From Pseudomonas fluorescens (GTDB lineage Bacteria; Pseudomonadota; Gammaproteobacteria; Pseudomonadales; Pseudomonadaceae), in assembly GCA_902825215.1 (NCBI GenBank), contig LR782234.1, positions 2,604,001 to 2,668,000 of the forward strand: DNA of 64,000 bases, written 5' to 3'. The position numbers and the translations under genes are program-made. A model generated the notes under the pieces. The model did not search any database. It worked only from the letters and a program-made list of their open reading frames with translations, and was not told where the DNA came from. Of this stretch, positions 18,291-28,604 are shown piece after piece (the stretch's first letter is position 1; each line of letters starts with the position of its first letter).

Positions 18291-18626
18291 CGGCGGCGAG
18301 TCCTGACTGCGATCAAACACCTGAATCCCGACCTTGAGGAGCCGTCCTTTTTCTGCGGTCGCGATCACCTGCTCGCAGCGCAACAACAACCGCCCCTGAT
18401 CACACTCAACCGCTTTCATGCCTGTCGGCAACCGCCCCTCCAATCGCAACTCCGCCATGCGGCTCTGCGCCGCCACCAGCGCAATCGACCGATCCCGCAG
18501 CAGCCCGTTGCTCTGCGTCATCAACCCCGCCACACGCACCGCCGCGGACATCGCCACGGCGATGATCGCCAGCGCCACCAGCACTTCAATCAGGGTGAAT
18601 CCGCTTTCTCGGGAGCGCGCAGGCAT
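18240..18626 (-). CDS. gspI: Type II secretion minor pseudopilin GspI (HxcV-like)
   Basis: 128 residues. The prepilin cleavage/methylation site ESG|FTLIEVLVALAII is at ~8-20, followed by the single N-terminal helix and a short GspI-type domain (RSIALVAAQSRMAELRL). It would cap the pseudopilus after processing by the prepilin peptidase. It alone faces away from the other gsp genes, across a 147-bp gap. The last ~15 residues (ending TDSPSP) are encoded by the extragenic repeat, so the C-terminus may differ from orthologues. Confidence 0.88.
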   Translation of the reverse strand: MPARSRESGFTLIEVLVALAIIAVAMSAAVRVAGLMTQSNGLLRDRSIALVAAQSRMAELRLEGRLPTGMKAVECDQGRLLLRCEQVIATAEKGRLLKVGIQVFDRSQDSPPLARLETLLSRTDSPSP

Positions 18627-18773
18627 AAAAGGCCCAAAAGCAAAAAACAGCCCTCGACGCTAACCCGCGTCCTTGACGGCTTGACGACGAAAACTCCCGA
18701 GGATTTTCAACATCCCTGACATATCTTCTTGCAACACTGCGCGTCGAATCGAACCAAGCCAGGGATTGTCGAG

Positions 18774-19232
18774 ATGGATATCGCACCTTTCACTTCGCGC
18801 AAACAACCGCTGCGCACGCCGCGTGGTCAGCAGGGTTTTACCCTGATCGAGATCATGGTGGTGGTGGTCATTCTGGGGATTCTCGCGGCGATGGTGGTGC
18901 CCAAGGTGCTCGACCGGCCGGATCAGGCGCGGGCGACGGCGGCCAAGCAGGACATTGGCGGGTTGATGCAGGCGTTGAAGTTGTATCGCCTCGATCACGG
19001 CACGTACCCGAGCATGAATCAGGGCTTGAAAGTGTTGGTGGAGCGGCCGGCGGATGCGAAGAACAGCAACTGGCGTTCGTACCTGGAGCGCTTGCCGAAC
19101 GATCCGTGGGGCCGCCCTTATCAGTACCTCAACCCCGGCGCCAACGGCGAGATCGACATCTTTTCCCTCGGTGCCGACGGTCAGCCGGACGGCGATGGCG
19201 TGAATGCCGATATCGGTTCCTGGCAGTTGTAA
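18774..19232 (+). CDS. gspG: Type II secretion major pseudopilin GspG (HxcT-like)
   Basis: 152 residues. Cleavage site QQG|FTLIEIMVVVVILG at ~25-39, then the conserved LVPKVL-like VVPKVLDRPDQARAT and LDHGTYPSMNQGLKVL. The C-terminal loop NPGANGEIDIFSLGADGQPDGDG carries the calcium-binding acidic residues of GspG, so this is the main subunit of the pseudopilus. ATG 18774 gives a 24-residue leader; ATG 18729 is also in frame but less likely. First gene of the gspGKLMDEF run. Confidence 0.92.
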   Translation: MDIAPFTSRKQPLRTPRGQQGFTLIEIMVVVVILGILAAMVVPKVLDRPDQARATAAKQDIGGLMQALKLYRLDHGTYPSMNQGLKVLVERPADAKNSNWRSYLERLPNDPWGRPYQYLNPGANGEIDIFSLGADGQPDGDGVNADIGSWQL

Positions 19233-19240
19233 GGCCGGCC

Positions 19241-20200
19241 ATGAATCGCCGTTCGCCCAAAGGGGCGAAGCAGGGAGGCATGGCGATCATCAGCGCCTTG
19301 TTGATTGCTGCCGTGGTGGCGGTGATCGCGGCAGGGATGTTGACGCGCCAGAGCGTTTCGACCCGTGCGCTGGAAGCCGATCAGCAACGGATTCAGGGGC
19401 GTTGGCTGGCGCAGGGTGGGCTGGAGATCAGCCGCCAATTGCTCTGGGATGCGCGCCAGCGTGACCCCTTGACCCGGCTCGATCAGCCGTGGGCGCAACG
19501 CTTGAATGCGCAGGGTTTTGAGGGGCGGCTGGAGGATGAGCAGGGCAAGTTCAACCTGCGCAATCTGGTGGCCAACGAGCGCGTTGATGACGAGCAGGTG
19601 CAAGCGTTCGAGCGCCTGTGCGGGTTGCTGGGTGTGAACGCCGGGCTAAGCCAGCGCATCATCCAGCGGGTGATCGGCGCTTACCCGCGACTGCTCGATG
19701 CGCAGATTGCCGAGACGACGAAAAACACCTTCGACAGCGGCCGCTTGACCTCGCCAAACGCTTCACGCAAAGCGCAGAACCCGAAGCTGCCGATGCTGCG
19801 CAGCCTCGAGGATCTGCGCAGCGTCGACGGTGTGAATGACGCGCTGATCGGCAAACTCGCGGCGTACCTGACGGTGATTCCGGCGACGACCTGGCTTAAT
19901 GGCAACACCGCCACCGCGCCAGTGTTGGCGGCGTATGTGCCGGGATTGTCGCTGGAGCGCGCGCAGGCGCTGATCAATGAGCGCGATGCGGGGCGCTGGT
20001 TCATCAACCGGGGCGATTTCGTCAACCGCTTGCGCATGCCTGAGCTGGAGCTGACCACTGTGCGCGTTGGCATTACCAGCGACTGGTTTCGCCTGCGCGG
20101 CGAAGCGCGGCGCGATCAGCGTCGGGTCAGTCTTGAGGCGTTGCTGCATCGCAGTCAGGACCGTTTGCCGCAAGTGATCTGGTCGCGGGTGGGCGCATGA
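19241..20200 (+). CDS. gspK: Type II secretion minor pseudopilin GspK (HxcX-like)
   Basis: 319 residues. The class III signal is GG|MAIISALLIAAVVAVI, with M rather than F at +1, normal for GspK. The large pseudopilin insertion follows (LAQGGLEISRQLLWDARQ, QGKFNLRNLV, and two helical SAM-like domains). GspK forms the tip complex with I and J. Starts eight bases after gspG and ends inside gspL (ATGA overlap). Confidence 0.9.
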   Translation: MNRRSPKGAKQGGMAIISALLIAAVVAVIAAGMLTRQSVSTRALEADQQRIQGRWLAQGGLEISRQLLWDARQRDPLTRLDQPWAQRLNAQGFEGRLEDEQGKFNLRNLVANERVDDEQVQAFERLCGLLGVNAGLSQRIIQRVIGAYPRLLDAQIAETTKNTFDSGRLTSPNASRKAQNPKLPMLRSLEDLRSVDGVNDALIGKLAAYLTVIPATTWLNGNTATAPVLAAYVPGLSLERAQALINERDAGRWFINRGDFVNRLRMPELELTTVRVGITSDWFRLRGEARRDQRRVSLEALLHRSQDRLPQVIWSRVGA

Positions 20201-21375
20201 GTCAGCTCAGAGTGGCGCTGCCGCCATTGGCCGATCTTGATCTCGACAGCGAGCTGCACGTTGCCTGGCTGGACCGTGCCGGTCAGGTCAGCCGCGAACA
20301 ATCCATGAGCTTGAGGCAGTTGAGCCAGGTGCCGAAATTGCCGCCGCTGCTGGGTTTTCTGCACCCGGCGGACAGCCTGTTGGCGAGTATCGATCTGCCG
20401 CCACTGCCGGCCAATAAAACCGCAGCGGCGGTGCAATGCGCGGCGCAGGCCTTGGTGCTTGGCGACCTCAGCGACATGCACGTTGCCCACGGGCCGCGCG
20501 ACGAGGCCGGGCGGGTGCAGATCGCCTGGGCACCGCGGCAACCGTTGCTACAACTGGCGCAGTTGTTGAAACACGCGGGTCTGAATCTGCGCGGTCTCTA
20601 CGCGGCGGCATACAGCTTGCCGGTGTTGCCGGGCACCGTCGCGTGTGTGCGGGACGGGCATCTGCTGCTGCGTGACAGCGTGCAAGCCGCGCGGGTGCAG
20701 CCATTGTTCGGCGAGGATGTCGACACCGCGATGTGGGAGCCGGGCACCACCCTGCACTGGATTGGCGATCAGGCGCCGGCGTCTGCCGAGGTGCCGATGG
20801 CCGAAGCCCAGCGTTGGACTGGACCGTTGCCGGGGTGGGGCTTGCACGGCGCGGTGCAGTCGCAGACTACCGAACATCGCGGCTGGGGCCGGGCCATCGG
20901 CTTAGCGGCACTGGCCGTTACGGTGTGGGTTGTTGGCCTGAATTTGTATGCCGCGCGCGAAGCCAGCCAGGGCCAGCAGCTCAAGGCGCAGATGAGCCAA
21001 CGGGTCAAACAGGCTTTCCCGCAATTGCCGGTGATCCTCAACCCGCTGCAACAGGCGCGTCAGCAATTGGCCGAGCGGCAGAAAGGCGCAACCGATGATC
21101 CGGCACAAACCTTCAATCGTCTGGTGTTGCAGGCCGGCAGCGGCATGCCGTCCATGGCCGGTACGGTCGAGCGCCTGACCTTTGCCGACGGCACGTTGCA
21201 ACTGGCGTTGCTCAGCGAAGCCCGGCGCAGCGCGAACAATCAAGAGTGGCAAAGCACGTTGGCGCAGGCCGGCATCAGCGTCACCGCCGACGAGGAGGGC
21301 TGGATTTTGCGCCCGTCCAGCGAAGCCACCGCAAGCGAAAGCGACGACAGCAGCGGAGCAAATGAAGATGAATAA
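20197..21375 (+). CDS. gspL: Type II secretion inner-membrane protein GspL (HxcY-like)
   Basis: 392 residues. The N-terminal actin-like cytoplasmic domain occupies ~1-230. A single membrane helix (GLAALAVTVWVVGLNLYAA) is near 238-256. A periplasmic ferredoxin-like domain ends the protein. GspL links the ATPase GspE to the GspM/pseudopilus assembly. The ATG overlaps the gspK stop; the C-terminus overlaps gspM by 14 bases. Confidence 0.85.
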   Translation: MSQLRVALPPLADLDLDSELHVAWLDRAGQVSREQSMSLRQLSQVPKLPPLLGFLHPADSLLASIDLPPLPANKTAAAVQCAAQALVLGDLSDMHVAHGPRDEAGRVQIAWAPRQPLLQLAQLLKHAGLNLRGLYAAAYSLPVLPGTVACVRDGHLLLRDSVQAARVQPLFGEDVDTAMWEPGTTLHWIGDQAPASAEVPMAEAQRWTGPLPGWGLHGAVQSQTTEHRGWGRAIGLAALAVTVWVVGLNLYAAREASQGQQLKAQMSQRVKQAFPQLPVILNPLQQARQQLAERQKGATDDPAQTFNRLVLQAGSGMPSMAGTVERLTFADGTLQLALLSEARRSANNQEWQSTLAQAGISVTADEEGWILRPSSEATASESDDSSGANEDE

Positions 21376-21910
21376 GCTCGCGCCTTACCGGGCGAAGTGG
21401 CAGCGCTTCAGCGCTCAGTTGCAGGCGCGCTGGCAGCCGTTGGCGCCGCGCGAGAAACGCATGGTTGGCGGCATGGCCGTGGCGCTGATTGGCCTTTTAC
21501 TGTGGGTCGCGCTGATCCAGCCGCCGTTGAAAAAAATCAGCTATTGGCAAGCCGAAACGCCGAAGCTGCGCGCACAAACCGAAGCGCTGGAGGTGCTGCT
21601 GCGCGAAGTCAGCGTGCGTCCGGACGGGCAAAGCGTGGCCCAGGCGCTGGAGCAATCCCTGCAGGCCAGCAGCCTGGCCGGGCACTATCAATTGCAACCC
21701 GGTGAGGCCGGCGCCTGGCAACTGAGCTTCGATGGCGCGCCAGCGGACGCCGTAATCGACTGGCTGCTGAGCACGCCGTCGCAACTTTCTCTGCAAGTGG
21801 TCGAGGCGCGTTTGCAGCGCGCAGACAACCCCTCGACCGAAGTCACTGCCGGCACGTTGTCAGGCACCGTTCGCATGGATCAGGCGCTGGGCGCTAAGGA
21901 AGCTTCATGA
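21362..21910 (+). CDS. gspM: Type II secretion inner-membrane protein GspM (HxcZ-like)
   Basis: 182 residues. A short cytoplasmic N-terminus (APREKRMVGGMA) precedes one membrane helix (VALIGLLLWVALIQPPL at ~40-56) and a coiled-coil plus periplasmic domain, the GspM plan. It partners GspL. ATG 21362 lies inside gspL; ATG 21368 is equally possible. No gspN follows. Confidence 0.85.
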   Translation: MKMNKLAPYRAKWQRFSAQLQARWQPLAPREKRMVGGMAVALIGLLLWVALIQPPLKKISYWQAETPKLRAQTEALEVLLREVSVRPDGQSVAQALEQSLQASSLAGHYQLQPGEAGAWQLSFDGAPADAVIDWLLSTPSQLSLQVVEARLQRADNPSTEVTAGTLSGTVRMDQALGAKEAS

Positions 21911-24288
21911 AGGGGTCAGGATCCAAACCGGCACAACTGGCATTGCCGTTGTTGCTGATGGCGTTGAGTGCGTGCAGCAACACCGGAGCGCCGCAAAATC
22001 AGCCACCGCTGCTGGTCGACAGTGAACTGGGCCGACCGCTGGCGAATACCCAGCGCAGTGGCGACACGGTGCTCGATCGCGAACGCGCGCAGGCGCAGGC
22101 GCGACCGGCACCCAAGCAACTGCACAACATCAGCAAGAGTGCGCGCGCCGGCGCCGCGTCAACGGGCAGCACCTTGCCGAGCAATCCGCTGGGCGATCAA
22201 CCGGTGACATTGAATTTTGTCGACGCCGATATTCAAGCGGTGGTGCGCGCACTGTCGCGTTCGACCGGCCAGCAGTTTCTCGTCGATCCACGGGTCAAGG
22301 GCACGCTGACGCTGGTCTCGGAAGGGCAGGTGCCGGCGCGGCAGGCCTACGACATGTTGCTGGCGGCATTGCGCATGCAGGGCTTCAGCGTGGTCGATGT
22401 CGGCGGTGTCGCCCAGGTGGTGCCGGAAGCCGATGCGAAACTGCTCGGCGGGCCGATCTACAGCGCCGACAAACCGGCCGGTAACGGCATGCTCACCCGC
22501 ACCTTTCGCCTGCAATACGAGAACGCGGTGAATCTGATTCCGGTGCTGCGGCCGATCGTCTCGCCGAACAACCCGATCAATGCCTATCCGGGCAACAACA
22601 CCATTGTCATCACTGACTACGCCGAGAACCTCACCCGCGTGGCGCAGTTGATCGCCAGCATCGATTCGCCAAGCGCGATCGACACCGACGTGGTGCAGAT
22701 CCAGAACGGTATCGCCGCCGACATCGCACCGATGGTTGCCGACCTGCTCGACGCACCGGGCAACGATCCGACGCAGAAAATTGCGGTGATCGGTGATCCG
22801 CGTTCCAACAGCATCATCATCCGCGCCGGCAGCCCCGAGCGCACCGAGCTGGCGCGCAACCTGATCTACAAACTCGACAATGCGCAGAGCAATCCGAGCA
22901 ATCTGCACGTGGTGTACCTGCGCAACGCGCAAGCGGCGAAATTGGCGCAGGCGCTGCGGGGGCTGCTCACCGGTGAGAGCGACAGCGGCAGCAGCGACAG
23001 TGCGCGCTCGGTGCTCAGCAGCATGGGCGGCAGCACCGGTGGCAACGCTGGGCAGAGTGGCCAGAGCGGTACACAAACCAGCGGCACTGCAACGACGACC
23101 AGCAGCGGCAGCAGCGGCGGCAGCTACGCCCAGGGCAGCGGCGCCAGCAGCAGTAGCGGCGGGGCGCAGAGCAGCGAGCAGAACGTCGCGTTCACCGCTG
23201 GCGGCGTGACCATCCAGGCCGACGCCACCACCAACACCTTGCTGATTTCCGCGCCGGAGCCGCTGTACCGCAACCTGCGCGAGGTCATCGATTTGCTCGA
23301 CCAGCGCCGCGCGCAAGTGGTGATTGAAAGCCTGATCGTCGAAGTCGGCGAGGACGATGCCAGCGAATTCGGCGTGCAATGGCAGACCGGCGATCTGGGC
23401 GGCAAAGGCGTGATCGGCGGCGCCAATCTCGGCGGCTCGGGGATCAACCTCAGCGGCAAGACCAGCCTCGATGTGTTGCCACAGGGGCTGAACCTCGGCT
23501 ACGTCAACGGCACCGTCGACATCCCCGGCATCGGCAAGATTCTCGACCTGAAAGTGCTGGCCCGCGCGCTGAAGAGCAAGGGCGGCACCAACGTCCTGTC
23601 GACGCCGAACCTGCTGACCCTGGACAACGAGGCGGCGAGCATTTTCGTCGGCCAGACCATCCCGTTTGTCAGCGGCAGTTACGTTACCGGCGGCGGTGGC
23701 ACCAGCAACAACCCGTTCCAGACCGTGACCCGCGAAGAGGTCGGCCTCAAGCTCAACGTGCGTCCGCAGATTTCCGAGGGCGGCACGGTCAAGCTCGACA
23801 TTTATCAGGAAGTCAGCAGCATCGACGAACGCGCTTCCGCCAGTGCGAACGCGGCCGGCATCGTCACCAACAAACGCGCGATCGACACCAGTATTTTGCT
23901 TGATGACGGGCAGATCATGGTCCTCGGCGGCCTGCTGCAGGACGGCTACAGCCAGAGCAACGACGCGGTGCCGTGGCTGTCGACGATTCCCGGGATCGGC
24001 GCGCTGTTTCGCAACGAGCGCCGGGCGATTACCAAGACCAACCTCATGGTGTTCCTGCGCCCGTACATCATTCGCGACAGCGAAGCGGGGCGCAGCATCA
24101 CGCTCAACCGCTACGACTTCATGCGCCGCGCGCAGGGTGGTTTGCAACCGGAGCGCAGCTGGGCGATGCCGGACATGCAGGCGCCGCAGCTGCCGACCGC
24201 AGCGCAAGGTGTGCCGGCGGTGGTGCCGACTTCTGGCCCGCGCGCAACGATCAAGGCAGTGCCAATTCAGGGAGGTCCGCGCCTGTGA
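21907..24288 (+). CDS. gspD: Type II secretion secretin GspD, lipoprotein type (HxcQ-like)
   Basis: 793 residues. The signal peptide ends in lipobox LSAC, so the secretin should be lipidated; P. aeruginosa HxcQ is known as a self-piloting liposecretin. The N0 domain starts near 98 ([18 protein letters not shown]), then N1-N3. A Ser/Gly/Thr-rich low-complexity insertion lies at ~358-421. The beta-barrel secretin core includes [35 protein letters not shown] and GGLLQDGYS. It forms the outer-membrane gate. Overlaps gspM by four bases and gspE by four (GTGA). Confidence 0.93.
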   Translation: MKGSGSKPAQLALPLLLMALSACSNTGAPQNQPPLLVDSELGRPLANTQRSGDTVLDRERAQAQARPAPKQLHNISKSARAGAASTGSTLPSNPLGDQPVTLNFVDADIQAVVRALSRSTGQQFLVDPRVKGTLTLVSEGQVPARQAYDMLLAALRMQGFSVVDVGGVAQVVPEADAKLLGGPIYSADKPAGNGMLTRTFRLQYENAVNLIPVLRPIVSPNNPINAYPGNNTIVITDYAENLTRVAQLIASIDSPSAIDTDVVQIQNGIAADIAPMVADLLDAPGNDPTQKIAVIGDPRSNSIIIRAGSPERTELARNLIYKLDNAQSNPSNLHVVYLRNAQAAKLAQALRGLLTGESDSGSSDSARSVLSSMGGSTGGNAGQSGQSGTQTSGTATTTSSGSSGGSYAQGSGASSSSGGAQSSEQNVAFTAGGVTIQADATTNTLLISAPEPLYRNLREVIDLLDQRRAQVVIESLIVEVGEDDASEFGVQWQTGDLGGKGVIGGANLGGSGINLSGKTSLDVLPQGLNLGYVNGTVDIPGIGKILDLKVLARALKSKGGTNVLSTPNLLTLDNEAASIFVGQTIPFVSGSYVTGGGGTSNNPFQTVTREEVGLKLNVRPQISEGGTVKLDIYQEVSSIDERASASANAAGIVTNKRAIDTSILLDDGQIMVLGGLLQDGYSQSNDAVPWLSTIPGIGALFRNERRAITKTNLMVFLRPYIIRDSEAGRSITLNRYDFMRRAQGGLQPERSWAMPDMQAPQLPTAAQGVPAVVPTSGPRATIKAVPIQGGPRL

Positions 24289-25691
24289 GCCGCTTGCCCT
24301 ACGCCTGGGCCAAGGCGCAGCGGATTCTGCTGCGTGATGACGTGCTGACGGTGTGCCCGTCGACACCGGGCTGGTCGATCAGCGAAGCGCGGCGCCAGTT
24401 TGGCGTGGCGCGGCTGGAGCGGGTGCGCGATGACGAACTCGACGGCTTGCTCGCCGCCGCGTATTCGGACACCGGTAGCGCCGCCGCTGTGGTGGGTGCT
24501 GCGGAAAACGAAGTCGACCTCGACCGCCTGATGCAGGACATGCCGGAAATCACCGACCTGCTCGACACCCAGGACGGCGCGCCGGTGATCCGCATGATCA
24601 ACGCCTTGCTGACCCAGGCAGCGCGGGATGAGGCCAGCGACATTCACATCGAGCCGTTCGAAACCCATTCGGTGGTGCGCTACCGCGTCGACGGCACCCT
24701 GCGCGATGTGGTTTCGCCGCGCAAGGCGCTGCACGGCGCGCTGGTGTCGCGGATCAAGATCATGGCCCAGCTCGATATAGCCGAAAAGCGCCTGCCGCAG
24801 GACGGTCGGATCGCCTTGCGTGTGGCCGGGCGGCCGATCGATATTCGTGTGTCCACCGTGCCGACCGGCCATGGCGAGCGCGTGGTGATGCGCTTGCTCG
24901 ACAAACAGGCCGGGCGCCTGCAACTGGAAACCCTCGGCATGGACGCGCAGGTGCTGGCCAAACTCGATCATCTGATCCGTCAGCCCCACGGCATTGTGCT
25001 GGTCACCGGGCCGACCGGCAGTGGCAAGACCACCAGCCTCTACGCGGCGCTGGCGCGACTGGATGCCAGCACCAGCAACATTCTCACCGTCGAAGACCCG
25101 GTCGAGTACGACTTGCCGGGGATCAGCCAGATACAGGTCAACGCCAAGATCGACATGACGTTCGCCCTGGCGCTGCGGGCGATTCTGCGGCAGGACCCGG
25201 ACATCATCATGATCGGCGAGATCCGTGACCTGGAAACCGCACAAATCGCCGTGCAGGCCTCGCTGACCGGTCACTTGGTGCTGGCGACGCTGCACACCAA
25301 CGACGCGGTGTCGGCGGTCAACCGCTTGATCGACATGGGTGTCGAGCCGTTTCTGCTGGCCTCATCGATGCTCGGTGTGCTCGCGCAGCGACTGGTGCGG
25401 CGCCTGTGCAACCAATGCAAACAGGAAGATCCGGCAGCGCCCGGCACCTGGCGGCCGGTCGGCTGCGCCGCGTGCAACCAGACCGGTTACAGCGGTCGTA
25501 CCGGCATCCACGAATTGTTCTGCATCGACGACGACATTCGCACGCTGATCCACCAAGGGGCAGGCGAGCAGGCTTTGCGCGCTTCGGCCGCCAAGGCCGG
25601 GATGTTCAGTTTGCGTGAGGACGGTGAGCGCTGGATCCGCAGCGGCGCCACCGCGCCGGAAGAAATCCTGCGTGTGACCCGGGACGCCTGA
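24285..25691 (+). CDS. gspE: Type II secretion ATPase GspE (HxcR-like)
   Basis: 468 residues from GTG 24285 with GGAGG nine bases upstream. N1E-like segment; N2E domain ([20 protein letters not shown]); Walker [10 protein letters not shown] at ~243-251; Asp box [12 protein letters not shown]; Walker [10 protein letters not shown]; His box [12 protein letters not shown]; zinc module CNQC and CAAC in the last quarter. It powers pseudopilus extension. All catalytic motifs are intact. Confidence 0.94.
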   Translation: MSRLPYAWAKAQRILLRDDVLTVCPSTPGWSISEARRQFGVARLERVRDDELDGLLAAAYSDTGSAAAVVGAAENEVDLDRLMQDMPEITDLLDTQDGAPVIRMINALLTQAARDEASDIHIEPFETHSVVRYRVDGTLRDVVSPRKALHGALVSRIKIMAQLDIAEKRLPQDGRIALRVAGRPIDIRVSTVPTGHGERVVMRLLDKQAGRLQLETLGMDAQVLAKLDHLIRQPHGIVLVTGPTGSGKTTSLYAALARLDASTSNILTVEDPVEYDLPGISQIQVNAKIDMTFALALRAILRQDPDIIMIGEIRDLETAQIAVQASLTGHLVLATLHTNDAVSAVNRLIDMGVEPFLLASSMLGVLAQRLVRRLCNQCKQEDPAAPGTWRPVGCAACNQTGYSGRTGIHELFCIDDDIRTLIHQGAGEQALRASAAKAGMFSLREDGERWIRSGATAPEEILRVTRDA

Positions 25692-26902
25692 TGAATCGCT
25701 ATCGTTTTGAGGCCGCCGATGCCAGCGGCAAGATCGAGTCCGGGCATCTGGAGGCGGACAGTCAGGGCGCCGCGTTCAGTGCCTTGCGCGGGCGAGGTTT
25801 GACCGCGTTGTCGGTGCACAAGGAAAGCAACGTTGCCCAGCACGGTGGCGGTGGATTGTTCAGCGCCAGGCTGTCGGACAACGATCTGGCCTGGGCCACG
25901 CGGCAACTGGCGAGTCTGCTTGGCGCGAGTCTGCCACTGGAAGCGGCGCTGAGTGCCACCGTCGAGCAGGCGGAAAAAAAGCACATCGCTCACACCCTCA
26001 GCGCCGTGCGCGCCGATGTGCGCAGCGGCATGCGCCTGGCGGAATCGCTGGCGGCGCGACCGCGGGACTTTCCCGAGATCTATCGGGCGCTGATTGCCGC
26101 AGGAGAAGAATCCGGGGATCTGGCGCAGGTCATGGAACGCCTCGCGGATTACATCGAGGAGCGCAACAATCTGCGCGGCAAGATTCTCACCGCGTTCATC
26201 TACCCGGGCGTGGTCGGTCTGGTGTCGATCGGCATTGTGATTTTCCTGCTCAGTTACGTGGTGCCGCAGGTGGTCAGCGCGTTTTCCCAAGCGCGACAGG
26301 ATTTGCCGGGGCTGACTCTGGCGATGCTTACCGCGAGCGATTTCATTCGTGCCTGGGGCTGGTTGTGTGCGGCGCTCATGGCCGGGGCGTTCTGGTGTTG
26401 GCGGCTGTATCTGCGCAACCCGGCGGCGCGGTTGAGCTGGCATCACCGGGTGCTGAAGTTGCCGCTGTTCGGGCGGTTTATCTTGGGCTTGAACACGGCA
26501 CGGTTCGCCTCGACCCTGGCGATTCTCGGCGGCGCCGGGGTGCCGCTGTTGCGCGCGCTGGAGGCGGCGCGGCAGACGTTGTCCAACGAGCGCTTGAGCC
26601 TGAGCGTCAGCGAGGCAACCGCGAAAGTGCGCGAGGGCGCGAATCTGGCCGCGGCGTTGCGCGTCGAAAACGTGTTTCCGCCGGTGCTGATTCACTTGAT
26701 CGCCAGCGGCGAAAAAACCGGCTCGTTGCCGCCCATGCTCGAGCGCGCGGCGCAGACCCTGTCGCGCGACATCGAGCGCCGGGCGATGGGCATGACTGCA
26801 CTGCTGGAGCCGCTGATGATTGTGGTGATGGGTGGGGTGGTGCTGGTGATTGTGATGGCGGTGTTGTTGCCGATCATTGAGATCAATCAGTTGGTCCAGT
26901 AG
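25691..26902 (+). CDS. gspF: Type II secretion platform protein GspF (HxcS-like)
   Basis: 403 residues, usual length. Two T2SSF domains with three membrane segments (GVVGLVSIGIVIFLLSYVV, a central hydrophobic pair, LMIVVMGGVVLVIVMAVLLP). Typical GspF motifs: LARQLASLL-like ATRQLASLLGASLPLEAAL, AGEESGDL, SGEKTGSLPPML. Its ATG overlaps the gspE stop by one base. It ends the operon; no gspC, H or J gene follows. Confidence 0.92.
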   Translation: MNRYRFEAADASGKIESGHLEADSQGAAFSALRGRGLTALSVHKESNVAQHGGGGLFSARLSDNDLAWATRQLASLLGASLPLEAALSATVEQAEKKHIAHTLSAVRADVRSGMRLAESLAARPRDFPEIYRALIAAGEESGDLAQVMERLADYIEERNNLRGKILTAFIYPGVVGLVSIGIVIFLLSYVVPQVVSAFSQARQDLPGLTLAMLTASDFIRAWGWLCAALMAGAFWCWRLYLRNPAARLSWHHRVLKLPLFGRFILGLNTARFASTLAILGGAGVPLLRALEAARQTLSNERLSLSVSEATAKVREGANLAAALRVENVFPPVLIHLIASGEKTGSLPPMLERAAQTLSRDIERRAMGMTALLEPLMIVVMGGVVLVIVMAVLLPIIEINQLVQ

Positions 26903-26935
26903 CGGTGTGCCTGAAATATTGATGGTGACTGAGCC

Positions 26936-27040
26936 GGCCTCATCGCTGGCAAGCCAGCTCCCACAGGGTTTTGTGTTGTGTGGCAGTTCGCATTGTCAAC
27001 CTGGCTCCTTGTGGGAGCTGGCTTGCCAGCGATGAGGCCA
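26936..27040. repeat. REPIN (inverted REP doublet)
   Basis: Two inverted copies of the REP unit CGCTGGCAAGCCAGCTCCCA, the second reading TGGGAGCTGGCTTGCCAGCG, about 40 bases apart. The same unit recurs at 48131-48230. Confidence 0.9.
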
Positions 27041-27400
27041 GTCAGGCCAATGAATAATTCAAAGTTTTTGCAAAAGATTCTCCATCACCCGACCGTCAAT
27101 TCCCCCATCCTCGGGTTCTCCTTTCTGTCATCTGCAACCACCCGCCAACGGCTCCAGCCCGATTGCGCCAAACCCGCGATCCAGAGACTCCGACAAACCC
27201 CACAAACACCCGAGAAAACCCGTCTGAAAACAGCGTTCAGCTCCCGAGGTTTTTTCCTTTATCTGTCACCGGAAACTGCGAATTTCTCAGTGCGACTTAA
27301 CCCAGGCCAGCCAGCGAGGGCCCGGTGAGTCCTCAATAAAAGCGTCATGCAAGTCATCCGAAAACCTGTGTTCACAACCTAGTTGAAAAGGAGATTCTTC
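27041..27400 (+). other. Control region before the LapA-like genes
   Basis: No gene. Isolated CTGTCAT (27125-27131) and CTGTCAC (27263-27269) resemble PhoB half-sites, but neither has a partner at the required 11-base period, so no pho box is claimed. The end holds AAGGAG before the ATG at 27401. Confidence 0.4.
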
Positions 27401-28510
27401 ATGTTCAAGCGCACTCTGATCGCCGCATCCCTGACCGTCGCCGCTCTGGCCTCCGCTCAAGCCATGGCCGTTACCGGTGGTGGTGCAACGCTGCCTGCCG
27501 CTCTGTACAAAGGTTCTGCCGACAGCATCCTGCCCGCCAACTTCAGCTACGCGGCTGTGGGTAGCGGCGCCGGCAAAACGGCTTTCCTGACCAACGTCGC
27601 CACTGGCTTTGGCGCCACCGGCACTGTGCACTTCGCCGGCAGCGACTCGGTGCTCAGCGCTTCGGAAATCAGCACCTACAACAGCGCGTTCGGCGGTTCA
27701 TACGGTCCGCTGATCCAACTGCCTTCGGTTGCCACTTCGGTTGCCATCCCTTACAAAAAATCCGGCCAGACCGCTCTGAACCTGACCAGCGCTCAACTGT
27801 GCGACGCCTTCTCGGGCACCGTGACGACCTGGGGCGGCCTGCTGGGCACTGCTGACACCACGCCGATCCGCATCGTTTATCGCAACACTTCCAGCGGTAC
27901 TTCGGAAATTCTCACCCGTCACCTGAATGCTGTCTGCCCAACCAAGTTCACCACCAACTCGACGTTCGTCAAAGCACGTCCAGCCGGTTCCACCTTGCCT
28001 TCGAACTGGGTCGGTGTCGCTGGCACTGCTGACGTTGCGCCTACCGTTGCAGCTGTTGATGGTTCGCTCGGTTATGTCGGTCCGGATGGTGTAGACGCCA
28101 CCAGCAACGCCCTGGTTTCGCGCATCAACAACGTGCAGCCAACCTCGGCCAACGTTGCCCTGGCACTGGCTTCGGTGACTCCACCGGCGACCGCTGCTCT
28201 GGCCGCTGATCCGACTCGCTGGTCGCCAGTGGTGGCTAACCCGGCCATCGGTTACAAACTGGCTGCCTACACCAACCTCATCGTTGGTCAGTGCTACAAG
28301 GATGCAGCTGTGGCCAACGACGTGAAGGCTTTCCTGACCACTCACTACAACACCACCACCAACGACCTGGCCATCAAGAACCACGGTTTCGTGACTGTGC
28401 CATCGGCCTGGAAAACCAAGGTGTATGAGACCTTCGTTTCCAACGCTAACGGTTACAACCTGAACATCAACAACACCAGCGTCTGCAACACCATCGGTCG
28501 TCCTCAGTAA
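27401..28510 (+). CDS. DING/PstS-like phosphate-binding protein, LapA family, copy 1
   Basis: 369 residues. Signal peptide MFKRTLIAASLTVAALASAQAMA, then mature VTGGGATLPAALYKG, close to the DINGGGATLP start of DING proteins. Periplasmic-binding-protein fold of the PstS group (GSGAGKTAFL, AGSDSVLSASE, YRNTSSGTSEILTRHLN with the phosphate-binding SGTS). P. aeruginosa LapA (PA0688), of the same family, is an alkaline phosphatase secreted by Hxc under phosphate limitation. Two C-terminal Cys (GQCYKD, SVCNTIGRP) suggest a disulfide. AAGGAG seven bases before ATG 27401. Followed by its own terminator. Confidence 0.88.
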   Translation: MFKRTLIAASLTVAALASAQAMAVTGGGATLPAALYKGSADSILPANFSYAAVGSGAGKTAFLTNVATGFGATGTVHFAGSDSVLSASEISTYNSAFGGSYGPLIQLPSVATSVAIPYKKSGQTALNLTSAQLCDAFSGTVTTWGGLLGTADTTPIRIVYRNTSSGTSEILTRHLNAVCPTKFTTNSTFVKARPAGSTLPSNWVGVAGTADVAPTVAAVDGSLGYVGPDGVDATSNALVSRINNVQPTSANVALALASVTPPATAALAADPTRWSPVVANPAIGYKLAAYTNLIVGQCYKDAAVANDVKAFLTTHYNTTTNDLAIKNHGFVTVPSAWKTKVYETFVSNANGYNLNINNTSVCNTIGRPQ

Positions 28511-28535
28511 GGCGCTCGATTCACTCTGCAACACG

Positions 28536-28566
28536 AATGGCAGCCCTCGGGGCTGCCATTTTTTTT
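28536..28566 (+). terminator. Rho-independent terminator after copy 1
   Basis: AATGGCAGCCC-TCG-GGGCTGCCATT followed by TTTTTT; 11-bp perfect stem. Confidence 0.93.
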
Positions 28567-28604
28567 GGCTCCCGTTCGCGGGGCATTCGATAAGGAGATT
28601 GAAC

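Noticed and set aside
22159..24366. 735-codon minus-strand ORF opposite gspD
   Set aside because: Shadow frame of a GC-rich gene; His/Arg-rich, no domain, and the plus strand is clearly the secretin.
27121..27360. PhoB box upstream of the LapA-like genes
   Set aside because: CTGTCAT-like half-sites and a GTCAT pair 9 bases apart exist, but none has two halves at the 11-base period needed.
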